DNA of 64,000 nt from Allobosea robiniae (GTDB taxonomy: Bacteria > Pseudomonadota > Alphaproteobacteria > Rhizobiales > Beijerinckiaceae): the NCBI RefSeq assembly GCF_900102525.1, contig NZ_FNBZ01000004.1:186001-250000 (forward strand). Direction: 5' to 3'. A program made the position numbers and the translations under genes. This document shows positions 9,888 to 19,187 of the stretch, piece by piece; the stretch's first letter is position 1; each line of letters starts with the position of its first letter. A model generated the notes under the pieces. The model searched no databases. It had not been told where the DNA came from and saw only the letters and a program-made list of their open reading frames with translations.

Positions 9888-10817
9888 ATGCGCCTCACTC
9901 CCGACGCTTCCGGCGTCTTCCCGATCGCGCCGACCCCGTTCAATCCTGACGGCAGCATCGACTGGGCCTCGGCCGACCGGCTGTTCCAGTTCTACCACGA
10001 CATCGGCTCGGACGGCGTCACCGTGCTCGGCATCATGGGCGAGGCGCCCAAGCTCGAGCCCGAGGAATCGGTCGAGCTGGTCAAGCGCTGCGTCGCCCGG
10101 ATGGGCGGCAAGCCGATCATCGTCGGCGTCTCGGCGCCCGGCTTCGCGGCGATGCGCTCGCTCGCCCGGCAGGCGATGGATCTCGGCGCCGGCGGCGTGA
10201 TGATCGCCCCGCCACCCTCACTGCGCACCGACGACCAGATCACCGGCTATTACGCGCAGGCCGTCGAGGCAATCGGCAGCGACATCCCCTTCGTCATCCA
10301 GGACTACCCGCTGACGCTCTCGGTGGTGATGACGCCGGCCGTGATCCGCAAGATCGTCATGGACAATCCGTCCTGCGTGATGCTGAAGCACGAGGACTGG
10401 CCGGGGCTGGAGAAGATCTCGACGCTGCGCAAGTTCCAGAAGGAAGGCTCGCTGCGCCCGATCTCGATCGTGACCGGCAATGGCGGACTCTTCCTCGATT
10501 TCGAGATGGAGCGCGGCGCGGACGGCGCCAATACCGGCTATGCCTTCCCGGAGCTGCTGATCGACGTGGTCCGCCTGCAGAAGGCCGGCAAGCGCGACGA
10601 GGCCCATGACATCTTCGACGCGCATCTGCCGCTGATGCGCTACGAGCAGCAGCAGGGCGTCGGCCTCGCCGTGCGCAAGTATACGATGATGAAGCGCGGC
10701 ATTCTCAGCCATGACGCCCAGCGCAAGCCGGGCGCGGCGCTCAGCGCCGCGGCCAAGGCCGAGGTGGACTACCTGCTGTCGCGCATCGCCAAACACGATC
10801 CGCGCGCGAAGATCTGA
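9888..10817 (+). CDS. Dihydrodipicolinate synthase/N-acetylneuraminate lyase family protein
   Basis: The product is a 309-residue class I aldolase-type TIM barrel. The Schiff-base lysine is K167 (VMLKHEDWPG) and the catalytic tyrosine Y140 (VIQDYPLTL). The substrate-loop motif that reads GTTGE in true DapA reads GIMGE here, so lysine biosynthesis is unlikely. A catabolic aldolase or dehydratase acting on a keto acid is more probable, and this agrees with the FAH-family gene upstream. ATG 9888 is preferred over an upstream TTG because GAAGGA lies 8 nt before it. Confidence 0.88.
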   Translation: MRLTPDASGVFPIAPTPFNPDGSIDWASADRLFQFYHDIGSDGVTVLGIMGEAPKLEPEESVELVKRCVARMGGKPIIVGVSAPGFAAMRSLARQAMDLGAGGVMIAPPPSLRTDDQITGYYAQAVEAIGSDIPFVIQDYPLTLSVVMTPAVIRKIVMDNPSCVMLKHEDWPGLEKISTLRKFQKEGSLRPISIVTGNGGLFLDFEMERGADGANTGYAFPELLIDVVRLQKAGKRDEAHDIFDAHLPLMRYEQQQGVGLAVRKYTMMKRGILSHDAQRKPGAALSAAAKAEVDYLLSRIAKHDPRAKI

Positions 10818-10830
10818 AGAACCGCAACCG

Positions 10831-10917
10831 TCATGCTCGCCCCCGTGGCGAGCATCCACGGCTTGAACACGCCTTTCGATCCATGAAGACGTAGATGGTC
10901 GGGACAAGCCCGACCAT
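10831..10917. repeat. Pair of REP-like inverted repeats
   Basis: Unit 1 is ATGCTCGCC/GGCGAGCAT (starting 10831) and unit 2 is ATGGTCGGG/CCCGACCAT (10895-10903 and 10909-10917, loop ACAAG). The second unit ends in CATGAC like other units of this family in the window. The pair fills the space between the DHDPS-family gene and the convergent copper chaperone. Confidence 0.7.
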
Positions 10918-10940
10918 GACGGCATGTGGCAGCCTGGGGC

Positions 10941-11420
10941 TCAATGCCCCTTGTGCTCGCCCTCGCCGCCCTTTGCCGCAATCGAGTCGACCTTGAACTC
11001 GACATCGACGGTCCCGGCCTTCTCGAAGGTCAGCGTGCCCTTCATCATCTCGCCCTGCTTGAGCTGCTGCTTCAGGTCCATGAACATGATGTGGTAGCCG
11101 CCGGGCTTGAACTCGACCTTGGCGCCGGCCGGAACATCGACGCCATTGTCCAGTGGCCGCATCGTCATGATGCCGTCCTTGACCGCCATCTCATGGACTT
11201 CCGCGCGCGTCGCGAAGGGAACGGACACCGAGACCAGCCGGTCCGCGACCGTGCCCGTGTTCTCGATCGAAAGATAGCCGCCGCCGACCTTGGCGCCAGC
11301 CGGCGTGGCGCGCGACCAGGGATGGCCGATCTTGAGCGGACCCGCCTTGAATTCATGGGCGGTGGCGAAGCCGGCCGAGAGCAGGAGAGCCGCGGCGGCG
11401 AGTGAATAGGAAAGCTTCAT
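10941..11420 (-). CDS. Periplasmic copper chaperone PCu(A)C family
   Basis: The product has 159 residues with a signal peptide (MKLSYSLAAAALLLSAGFATAHE). The copper-binding pattern H-x10-M ... H-x-M is visible: H76, M87, H110 and M112. The C-terminus is His-rich (GEGEHKGH). Members carry Cu(I) in the periplasm, for example to the CuA site of cytochrome oxidase. It follows a DUF2946-like gene on the same strand, a common pairing. The ATG at 11420 was chosen because the signal peptide begins there. Confidence 0.93.
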   Translation of the reverse strand: MKLSYSLAAAALLLSAGFATAHEFKAGPLKIGHPWSRATPAGAKVGGGYLSIENTGTVADRLVSVSVPFATRAEVHEMAVKDGIMTMRPLDNGVDVPAGAKVEFKPGGYHIMFMDLKQQLKQGEMMKGTLTFEKAGTVDVEFKVDSIAAKGGEGEHKGH

Positions 11421-11530
11421 GATGGATATCCTGGATGAACGGGCCGCTGACGCAGCCTCATGAAGACGTGCCCTCGCTCCCAAACGAAGCGGACAGGCCG
11501 GAATTGGATGCGGATGGGCAGGCGGAGGTT

Positions 11531-11908
11531 TCAGCCCAGCGGCGGCGCGCGCGATTGCGCGAGCCCGGCCGCGAAACGATGCGGCAAACCCTCGGCCCAT
11601 AGCTCGACCGCAACGAGCCGCGTGGCGAGGCGTCCCGGTACGGGCGCAGCCTCGACTGGCGGGCCAGCGAGAACGGGATTGAGCGGGCAACCCTTGCAAT
11701 GGGCGAGATCGCCGAGAGGAACCGGCTGGCCTTCATTGGGAACCGGAGCGCCCGAGCAGAGCACGACGCCGTCCGAACCACCGAACGCCGCCATGGCAGG
11801 AGCCGGCGCGAGCGCCAGGGCCATGACGCAGAGCGCATAGGCCATCGCCAGCCAGGCCCCGAGCCCGGAGCGGCGAAGACGATCGAGAAGGGCGGCGCGA
11901 GCCTGCAT
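11531..11908 (-). CDS. DUF2946-like small exported or membrane protein
   Basis: The product has 125 residues. It has one N-terminal hydrophobic segment (about residues 15-40, ending APAMAA), followed by a short region with three cysteines (VLCSGAPVP and AHCKGCPLNP), the pattern typical of DUF2946 proteins found beside copper genes. A role in copper handling with the PCu(A)C gene 110 bases downstream is inferred. The start is uncertain: ATG 11908 lacks a good ribosome site, and the frame continues upstream to about 12055. Confidence 0.6.
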   Translation of the reverse strand: MQARAALLDRLRRSGLGAWLAMAYALCVMALALAPAPAMAAFGGSDGVVLCSGAPVPNEGQPVPLGDLAHCKGCPLNPVLAGPPVEAAPVPGRLATRLVAVELWAEGLPHRFAAGLAQSRAPPLG

Positions 11909-12032
11909 GGCCGCAAATGGCGCCGCTTCCCCGGCTTCGTCAAGCCGCGCATTGCCGCATCCGTCATCGAAGCAGCGAGTCTGCGGAGAAAATTCTTCTC
12001 CACGCCCCAGTTTCTTTAAAAGAACGATCCGG

Positions 12033-12061
12033 TTGACAAAGAGGACGCTCTCCATCAGATT
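12033..12061 (+). promoter_or_regulatory. Candidate promoter of the SAM-II/metNIQ operon
   Basis: A perfect TTGACA (12033-12038) is followed after 17 nt by CAGATT (12056-12061), a weak -10. Transcription would start near 12068, about 20 nt before the riboswitch. Confidence 0.5.
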
Positions 12062-12085
12062 GCAGATCGTTCCTTGAGCAATCGG

Positions 12086-12140
12086 GGAGCCGCGGAGATT
12101 TGAGCAGCAGCTTGCGCCGCGTCACCAAACGCTAAAGCGC
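12086..12140 (+). promoter_or_regulatory. SAM-II riboswitch upstream of the methionine-import operon
   Basis: The segment fits the SAM-II (metA motif) layout: P1 arms CGCGG (12091-12095) and CCGCG (12117-12121) pair perfectly; the joining loop carries GATTTG (12097-12102); CTTGCG (12111-12116) sits directly before the 3' P1 arm, where the consensus has UUGCA; and GCTAAA (12131-12136) follows after 9 nt, where SAM-II has the conserved GCUAAA pseudoknot strand. It precedes metNIQ, which fits S-adenosylmethionine control. The linker before GCTAAA is about 2 nt shorter than in the examples I remember. SAM-II usually controls by sequestering the ribosome site. Confidence 0.75.
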
Positions 12141-12156
12141 CACGACTGGGTCGTGG
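12140..12156 (+). promoter_or_regulatory. Hairpin directly after the SAM-II aptamer
   Basis: CCACGAC (12140-12146) and GTCGTGG (12150-12156) form a perfect 7-bp stem with a 3-nt loop. No T-run follows, so it is not a classical terminator; it could be part of the expression platform or an anti-sequestering structure. Confidence 0.5.
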
Positions 12157-12178
12157 GCTCCAGATCGAGGAGACTGAC

Positions 12179-12247
12179 ATGACCGTTGCGAAAACGAGCC
12201 GAAGCCAATCCCGCTTCCGCCGAATGTCCTGCCGCTGTCGACGCTGA
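12179..12247 (+). CDS. 22-residue Arg/Ser-rich leader ORF after the SAM-II riboswitch
   Basis: A short ORF starts with ATG at 12179, six bases after a strong ribosome site GAGGAG (12167-12172), and ends at TGA 12245-12247. The peptide would start MTVAKTSRSQSRF and end in RCRR; it is very basic. It is the first ORF with a good ribosome site after the riboswitch, so it is the natural target of translational control. Whether the peptide matters or only its translation does is unknown. It could also be a decoy with no function. Confidence 0.5.
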   Translation: MTVAKTSRSQSRFRRMSCRCRR

Positions 12248-12318
12248 GATCGCAAGGCCGAGAGGCCGTTCCCACCCGATCGTTTCGACGAACGCCGCCA
12301 GCGGCGAAAGGCAGTTCC

Positions 12319-12567
12319 ATGTCCCAGATTCATTCCCTTCCCAGCCGGGCGCGCCCGGCGCAGCAAGCCTATGTCATCGAGCTCGGCGAGGCCCAGATCG
12401 GGCTGGTGAGCCGCCGCGCCGACGAGCGCGATTTCACCTTCGTCTCGGCCTCCGCCGCCTTCCGGGCTCTGGACGGGCAGCGTTTCGCGACGCCTGGCGC
12501 TGCCGAGACCGCCGCCCGCCGGCTCTTCCGTTCGCAGCGACGCGCGCCGCTGCTGCTGGCTTCGTGA
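12319..12567 (+). CDS. Small hypothetical protein in the SAM-II/met operon
   Basis: The product has 82 residues with no signal peptide or membrane segment. It is moderately basic, with a central YVIELGEAQIGLVSRRAD stretch and RRLFRSQRRAP near the end. I do not recognise a family. GAAAGG lies upstream of the ATG. It sits between the riboswitch/leader and metN on the same strand; the next small gene begins 7 bases after its stop, so it is probably co-transcribed with metNIQ. Confidence 0.68.
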   Translation: MSQIHSLPSRARPAQQAYVIELGEAQIGLVSRRADERDFTFVSASAAFRALDGQRFATPGAAETAARRLFRSQRRAPLLLAS

Positions 12568-12574
12568 GGCGGCG

Positions 12575-12748
12575 ATGCAGCTTCTTGCCGCGCTCTGGAA
12601 CAGTATCGCGAACTGGTTCGCGCAAGCCGTCCCTGCCACCTTCGACCCGCTCGACGCCGCAGCCGCGGACGACCAGCGCCGCTCGGTCCATGACGTGACC
12701 ATCGAGCAGCTCGGTATCGCCCACTGGTCCTGCCACACGCATTTCTGA
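12575..12748 (+). CDS. Very small hypothetical protein directly before metN
   Basis: The product has 57 residues: an amphipathic N-terminus (MQLLAALWNSIANWFAQ), an acidic middle and the end HWSCHTHF. I recognise no family. The start has GAGGCGG at a suitable distance; the stop is 4 bases before the metN start, the spacing expected of translationally coupled genes. Coding is supported by this tight packing and by GC-rich third positions. Confidence 0.6.
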   Translation: MQLLAALWNSIANWFAQAVPATFDPLDAAAADDQRRSVHDVTIEQLGIAHWSCHTHF

Positions 12749-12752
12749 GGAC

Positions 12753-13863
<1,111 letters not shown>

Positions 13864-13874
<11 letters not shown>

Positions 13875-14529
13875 AATCATCCGCCTGATCGCGCAATCGA
13901 CGCTGGATACGCTGGCCATGGTCGCGGTCGCGGCAGGCATCGGCACATTGTTCGGCCTGCCGCTCGGCGTCTTCCTCGCCACCAGCAAGCGCGGCGAGCT
14001 CTTCGCGGCGCCGGCCGCCAATCTCCTGCTGGGCACGCTGGTCAACGCCACGCGCTCGACGCCCTTCATCATTCTGGTCGTCGCGATCATCCCGTTCACC
14101 CGCCTGATCGCTGGCACCTCGATCGGCACGGCAGCGGCGATCGTACCGCTGACCGTCGCCTCCACGCCCTTCATCGCAAGGCTGATCGAAGGCGCGGTGC
14201 GCGAGGTCGACCAGGGGCTGGTCGAGGCCGCGCGCGCCATGGGCGCCACGCCCGTGCAGATCGTGCGGAAGGTGCTGGTGCCCGAAGCCCTGCCGGCGAT
14301 CGTGCTCGGCCTGACGCTGGCGCTCGTCAGCCTGATCGGCTTCTCGGCCATGGTCGGTGCGGTCGGCGGCGGCGGGCTCGGCGATCTCGGCATCCGCTAC
14401 GGCTACCAGCGCTTCATGCCCGACGTGATGGCGGCGGTCGTCGCCGTGCTCATCGTCCTCGTCCAGCTCGTCCAGAGCATCGGCGACCGGCTCGCCCGCC
14501 ATCTCAACAAGCGCCTGCGCCACGCCTGA
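13864..14529 (+). CDS. metI: Methionine ABC transporter permease
   Basis: The product has 221 residues with five or so membrane segments and the ABC-permease EAA loop (VEAARAMGATPVQIVRKVLVPEALP). Length and position between metN and metQ fit MetI. The start overlaps the end of metN, consistent with coupled translation. Confidence 0.96.
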
Positions 14530-14571
14530 CGCTGCCCCATTCATCCGCATCCGATTGAAGGAAACGACATC

Positions 14572-15372
14572 ATGACGACCCTCCTCAACCGCCGCGCCGC
14601 GCTGCTCGCCGGCTTCGCTCTCACCCTCGCCGCCGTCCCGGCGCTTGCCCAGCAGAACCAGGTGGTCCGCATCGGCGTCTCGCCCGGCCCGCATGCCGAG
14701 ATTCTGGAGAAGGTGAAGCCCTTGCTCGCCAAGAAGGGCATCGACCTCAAGATCATCGAGTTCTCCGATTATGTCGTGCCGAACCAGGCGCTCGATGCCG
14801 GCGAGCTGGAGGCCAACTCCTTCCAGAACCAGCCTTATCTCGACAATCAGGTGAAGGATCGCGGCTTCAAGATCGAGAGCGTCGGCCTGACCGTGAACTT
14901 CCCGCTCGGCATCTACTCGGCCAAGTACAAGGACTGGTCGCAGGTGCCGGATGGCTCCACCGTCGCGATCCAGAACGACCCGACCAATGGCGGCCGCTCG
15001 CTGCTGCTGCTGCAGGACAAGGGCGTGATCAAGCTGAAGGACGGCGTCGGCTTCAAGCCGAGCCCGGCCGATATCGTCGGCAACCCGAAGAAGCTGAAGA
15101 TCATCGAGATCGAGGCCGCGCAGACCCCGCGCTCGCTGGCCGATGTCGCGGCTGCCGCGATCAACACCAACTATGCCGTCGATGCCAAGATCGACCCGGC
15201 CTCGGCGATCCTGCGCGAGGACGCCAAGGGCCCCTATGTCAACCTGATCGCCGTGCGCAGCGCCGACAAGGACAAGCCCTGGGTCAAGACGCTGGTCGAA
15301 AGCTACCACACGCCCGAGATCAAGGCCTTCGTCGCCGAGCGCTTCAAGGGCGCCGTCCTCGCCGGCTGGTAA
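14572..15372 (+). CDS. metQ: Methionine ABC transporter substrate-binding protein
   Basis: The product has 266 residues of the NlpA/MetQ family: VVRIGVSPGPHAEILEKVKP at the start of the mature part, IEFSDYVVPNQALDAGELEANSFQ and NDPTNGGRSLLLLQ. The signal peptide ends ALAQQ and contains NRRAALL; there is no lipobox cysteine, so unlike E. coli MetQ it is probably soluble in the periplasm. Third gene of metNIQ, 42 bases after metI. Confidence 0.96.
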   Translation: MTTLLNRRAALLAGFALTLAAVPALAQQNQVVRIGVSPGPHAEILEKVKPLLAKKGIDLKIIEFSDYVVPNQALDAGELEANSFQNQPYLDNQVKDRGFKIESVGLTVNFPLGIYSAKYKDWSQVPDGSTVAIQNDPTNGGRSLLLLQDKGVIKLKDGVGFKPSPADIVGNPKKLKIIEIEAAQTPRSLADVAAAAINTNYAVDAKIDPASAILREDAKGPYVNLIAVRSADKDKPWVKTLVESYHTPEIKAFVAERFKGAVLAGW

Positions 15373-15417
15373 CCGCTCCTCCCACCTGGCTTTCCAGTCA
15401 AAATAGCCAGGCGCCTT

Positions 15418-15453
15418 GCCCCGGATGCGACCCGCATCCGGGGCTTTTCTTTT
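15418..15453 (+). terminator. Rho-independent terminator of metNIQ
   Basis: GCCCCGGATGCG (15418-15429) pairs with CGCATCCGGGGC (15433-15444) across a 3-nt loop and is followed by TTTTCTTTT. It lies 46 bases after the metQ stop. Confidence 0.93.
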
Positions 15454-15460
15454 ACCGCTC

Positions 15461-17662
15461 TCAGCGCTGCAGCGGGCCGAAGGCGAAGAACTGAGTCTCG
15501 CCGGAGGAATCGTCGACGCCGTCATTGTCGGTGACGACGAAGAGATTGCCGGCCTTGTCGACCGTCATGCCCTCGACCTTGTCGAGGCCGTAGCCGCCGG
15601 CCTTCATCAGGTCGAGCGTGAGATCGCGCAGCAGGGTCTTGGTCACGGTCGGGATCTCCGCCGCACCGATCGCCGCCGGCTTTAGGCCCTTCACCGAGAA
15701 GGTCTGGAGCGTCTTCACCGCCTTGGCGCCGAAGCCGTTGTCGCGCTCGATCACGGCGAAGCGGTCGTCGCCAAGGGAAACCAGCTCCGACAGCCCCATC
15801 CAGAAGCCAGCGGCAGCTTGCGACAGCGGGTAGTGCAGCACGCTCCACTCCTTGGTCGCCGGCTTGTAGGAGAGGAGCTTGGCCTTGCCCTTGGGATCGT
15901 CCTTCCACTCGCGCTGCACAGCGAGCCAGACCGTCTCGTCCGCGCCCGTACCGGTCACAGCAACGCCCTCGAAGCCGAAGCGGACCGCGTGCTTCGCCAG
16001 CTCTTCCGGCAGGCGAATCTCCTCCTCGACCTCGCCCTTGGCCGAGACACGCAGCAGGATATCGGCGAGCGGCGCATCCTTCTTCTCGGGGTTGCCCTCG
16101 GAAGCCAGCCAGAAGCCGCCGCCCTCGCGGGTCGCGATGCCCTCGAGGTCGTAGGAAGCCGGCTTGCCGTCCTTGGTCACGGTGATGGCCCCCGTGATCT
16201 TCGCGGGCTTCTGCGTCGCGTCGATCTCGAGGAGGCGCGAGGGCGTATAGGCGCTGTCGGTGATCGCGAAGAGTTTCCCCGGAGCCGTGCGATCGGCGGC
16301 GAGGCCGGAGAGCGCGCCCCAGCCGATCGGCAGGCCGTTCTCGTCGGCGGACTGGATCGTCGGATAGGCGGCCGTCTGCTCGGCGCGGCGATAGATCATC
16401 ACGGCCGAGCGGGCACCGCCCTTCTCGCCGACATCGGTCTCGGAAGCGGAGACGAAGAGATCGCGCTGCGGGATGGCGAGCAGGCCCTCCGGGCCGATGC
16501 CGGTCGGCAGCGCCTGCAGGAAGCGCGGCGCCTTGCCGGCCCCCTCGTCCTTATAGACCAACACCAGCGAGGCGCGCTCCAGCCCGACGAAGATCAGACG
16601 GTCGTTGCCGTAGGTCGCAACCTCGATGCCTTCGGGCTCGCTGCCCTTCGCGCCCGAGCGCTTCTCGGGATAATGGCCGAGGCGCATGGCGATGTGGTCG
16701 ACATCGGAGCCGGAATCGAACTCGACCGTGCCGTCCTTGCGGAAGATCGTGAAGCCGCGCGAGCCGCCCTTCCAGTCGCCCTCATTGGCGGTTACGAAGC
16801 GGTCATTGTCGAGCCAGCGCACGGCGTCGGGCTCGCGGGCAACGCCCTTCAGCTCCTCGGTCGGGCTGATCCTGCCGTCGCGGGTCTTGTCGATGTTCTT
16901 GAGATCGACAGAGCCCGCGGAAAAATGCGTCACGACCTTGCCGGTCTTCGAATCGACGATGGCGAGGTGGTTGTTCTCCTGCAGCGTCACCACGACGAGC
17001 CCGTCCTGGTTCACATCGACGAATTCCGGCTCCGGATCGGTGGGCTCGATCGCCGCGATACCGGTCATGTCGACGACCTGGCGGGTGGCGCAGTCGATGG
17101 CGCCGTCCTTGATGCCGATCAGGGTGAGATTGCCGGCGGGAAGCTGCGGCAGGGCGCCCTTGTTGAGCTTCTCGTCACGCTCGTTCTCGATGGCGATGAC
17201 GATCTTGCCCTTGTCCTTGGTCAGCGTGACCGAGTCCGGCTGGCCGCCGAGATCGCATTTCGCCACGACCTGCTTCGTCTTGAGATCGACGGTGGCGAGA
17301 TGGCCGGCCGGCTCCTTGAAATTGTCGCCGGATGTGACGACGGCGACGAAGGCCTTGTCGCCGAGGATGGTGACCGAGGTGGATTCGCCTTCGAGCGGCA
17401 CGAAGCCGGCGGGCTTGGGGTTGGCGGGATCGGCGATGTCGATGATCCCCAGCGCCTTCTGCTCCGCGTCGGTATAGGCGAGCAGCGTGCCGTCGCCATT
17501 GGCCGCGATGATCTCGGAGACGGTCTTCTTCTTCGGATCGCGATCGGCCGGCAGGTTCTGCGGCACGGAGAAGGTGGCGATCCGGTTGAAGAGCGGCTCG
17601 GCCATGGCCGTGCCGCTGAGCAGGACGGCGGCAAGAGCCGCGAGGACGAGGGGCTGGCGCAT
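15461..17662 (-). CDS. Secreted phytase-type esterase-like beta-propeller protein
   Basis: The product has 733 residues with a signal peptide (MRQPLVLAALAAVLLSGTAMA). The first half repeats propeller-like motifs (LLAYTDAEQKALGIIDI, VTILGDKAFVAVVTSG, FVTANEGDW); the second half, from about residue 440, resembles the esterase-like activity of phytase domain (LSGLAADRTAPGKLFAITDS, YDLEGIATREGGGFWLASEG, RFGFEGVAVTG, NGFGAKAVKTLQTF). It is likely a periplasmic or secreted phosphoesterase, though actual phytate activity is not shown. It stands alone and ends 8 bases from the metQ terminator of the convergent operon. Confidence 0.85.
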   Translation of the reverse strand: MRQPLVLAALAAVLLSGTAMAEPLFNRIATFSVPQNLPADRDPKKKTVSEIIAANGDGTLLAYTDAEQKALGIIDIADPANPKPAGFVPLEGESTSVTILGDKAFVAVVTSGDNFKEPAGHLATVDLKTKQVVAKCDLGGQPDSVTLTKDKGKIVIAIENERDEKLNKGALPQLPAGNLTLIGIKDGAIDCATRQVVDMTGIAAIEPTDPEPEFVDVNQDGLVVVTLQENNHLAIVDSKTGKVVTHFSAGSVDLKNIDKTRDGRISPTEELKGVAREPDAVRWLDNDRFVTANEGDWKGGSRGFTIFRKDGTVEFDSGSDVDHIAMRLGHYPEKRSGAKGSEPEGIEVATYGNDRLIFVGLERASLVLVYKDEGAGKAPRFLQALPTGIGPEGLLAIPQRDLFVSASETDVGEKGGARSAVMIYRRAEQTAAYPTIQSADENGLPIGWGALSGLAADRTAPGKLFAITDSAYTPSRLLEIDATQKPAKITGAITVTKDGKPASYDLEGIATREGGGFWLASEGNPEKKDAPLADILLRVSAKGEVEEEIRLPEELAKHAVRFGFEGVAVTGTGADETVWLAVQREWKDDPKGKAKLLSYKPATKEWSVLHYPLSQAAAGFWMGLSELVSLGDDRFAVIERDNGFGAKAVKTLQTFSVKGLKPAAIGAAEIPTVTKTLLRDLTLDLMKAGGYGLDKVEGMTVDKAGNLFVVTDNDGVDDSSGETQFFAFGPLQR

Positions 17663-17732
17663 GGGATCTCACCGCTGACGGGGACAGAGGCCCGTCGGCT
17701 AATCAGCCCATGCGACAGTCACATGACGGTTT

Positions 17733-18158
17733 TCAACGAAGCGACGCGGCCTCGCCGGAAAGGGCTGCCGCACCCGAGCGCTTGAAGCCGATGACTTCGA
17801 GCTCGGTCACGATCGCAACCGCAGCAGCCTGGGCCAGGACGAAGGCGATGCCGAGCCCGGTCGGGGCGAACCAGCCCATCAGCAGGATCGCGATGCTGTC
17901 GGCGATCCAGAGCAGGTTGATGCCGATCACGGCGTAGACCGCGAGGCGCGGCAAAACCCTGCGGCTGGCGAACCAGGCGATCAGCGCCGCGCAAGGCAGC
18001 AGCACGAGGCCGGCGCCGCGCAGGAACTCCGCGGGCAGACCAAGCGGGGCGGCGAGCGGACCGGCCGCAGCGGCGAGGATCAGACCCATGCCGCCGCAGG
18101 CGGCGGCATCGAGGGCGAGAGCGTTGCGCAGCAGGGGCGAGGACTGGATCAGCGACAT
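17733..18158 (-). CDS. Hypothetical four-helix membrane protein
   Basis: The product has 141 residues, almost wholly hydrophobic, with four predicted membrane segments (two in the first 60 residues, one near 75-95, one near 100-120). I do not recognise a named family. The ATG at 18158 has AAGGAG six bases upstream. It is divergent from the MmyB-type regulator with 129 bases between the starts, an arrangement that suggests it is the regulator's target. Confidence 0.78.
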   Translation of the reverse strand: MSLIQSSPLLRNALALDAAACGGMGLILAAAAGPLAAPLGLPAEFLRGAGLVLLPCAALIAWFASRRVLPRLAVYAVIGINLLWIADSIAILLMGWFAPTGLGIAFVLAQAAAVAIVTELEVIGFKRSGAAALSGEAASLR

Positions 18159-18287
18159 GGCATTCTCCTTGGCGGTTCTGGGCCTCAAGCCCGTTTCGAT
18201 GAGGGGAATGCTGACGGAACCGCGTCGGCCCGTCGATTAAGCGGGAGGTAATTGGAACCGACCGTCGGGATCGCTAGCTTCTCCCCC

Positions 18288-19109
18288 ATGACGACACACC
18301 ACCCTCCCCCGATCGGCGCGCTGCTGCGCGACTGGCGCCAACTCCGCCGCTTCAGCCAGCTCGATCTCGCGCTCGAAGCCGAGATATCGCAGAAGCATCT
18401 CAGCTTCATCGAAAGCGGGCGTTCCCGCCCCAGCCGCGAGATGGTCCTGCTGCTGGCCGAGCATCTCGGCGTGCCCCTGCGCGAGCGCAACGCGCTGCTG
18501 CTGGCGGCGGGCTACGCCCCGATCTATCCGGAGCGCCCGCTAGAGGACCCTTCGCTGAACGCCGCCCGCAGCGCGATCGACCTTATCCTCAGGGGGCACG
18601 AGCCCTACCCGGCTGTCGCCGTCGATCGGTACTGGACGCTGCTGGCCTACAACAGCGCGGTGACGCGATTGCTCGGCCTCGTTGCGGACGCGGAATTGCT
18701 GAAGCCGCCGGTCAATGTGCTGCGCCTGTCGCTGCATCCGGACGGGCTCGCGCCCTTCATCCTCAATCTCGCGGAATGGCGCGCGCATCTGCTGGCCAGG
18801 CTGCGCCAGCAGGTCCGGGCGACCGCCGATCCCAAGCTCGGCGAATTACTGGGGGAGCTCATGGGCTACCCCGACCCCGGCGGGGGGACGCAATCGCGCC
18901 ACGAAGCCGAGGTGGAAGCCGCGATCGTAGTCCCCATGCAATTGAAGCTCGGCGAGACCACGCTGTCGCTGATCTCGACGACGACCGTGTTCGGCACGCC
19001 TGTCGACATCACGCTTTCGGAGCTGGCGCTGGAGACGTTCTTTCCGGCTGATGCGGCGACCGCAGAGGCGCTGCGTGGCCTCGCCGCGCAGGCGGAAAGT
19101 GCGGCCTGA
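18288..19109 (+). CDS. XRE-family regulator with MmyB-like ligand-binding domain
   Basis: The product has 273 residues. Residues 6-70 are a helix-turn-helix (LLRDWRQLRRFSQLDLALEAEISQ then FIESGRSRPSREMVLLLAEHL). The remainder resembles the PAS-like MmyB ligand-binding domain (PAVAVDRYWTLLAYNSAVTRLL). Regulators of this type usually control the adjacent divergent gene. The ATG at 18288 was chosen because the HTH starts soon after; the frame extends only to a TTG at 18252 upstream. Confidence 0.92.
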   Translation: MTTHHPPPIGALLRDWRQLRRFSQLDLALEAEISQKHLSFIESGRSRPSREMVLLLAEHLGVPLRERNALLLAAGYAPIYPERPLEDPSLNAARSAIDLILRGHEPYPAVAVDRYWTLLAYNSAVTRLLGLVADAELLKPPVNVLRLSLHPDGLAPFILNLAEWRAHLLARLRQQVRATADPKLGELLGELMGYPDPGGGTQSRHEAEVEAAIVVPMQLKLGETTLSLISTTTVFGTPVDITLSELALETFFPADAATAEALRGLAAQAESAA

Positions 19110-19187
19110 AACCCGGAACCTTTCCGCGCCGTGCCGGTTTCTTCAGCGGAAAACGGCTGGGGGCCGACCTTTCAGGAGTCAAGCGCG

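Noticed and set aside
12055-12738. Minus-strand open frame of 227 codons across the SAM-II leader and small met-operon genes
   Set aside because: It is antisense to the riboswitch and to three ORFs with good ribosome sites; no motif or plausible start.
15818-17785. 655-codon open frame opposite the phytase-like gene
   Set aside because: The minus-strand frame has a signal peptide and family motifs; the + strand frame has none.
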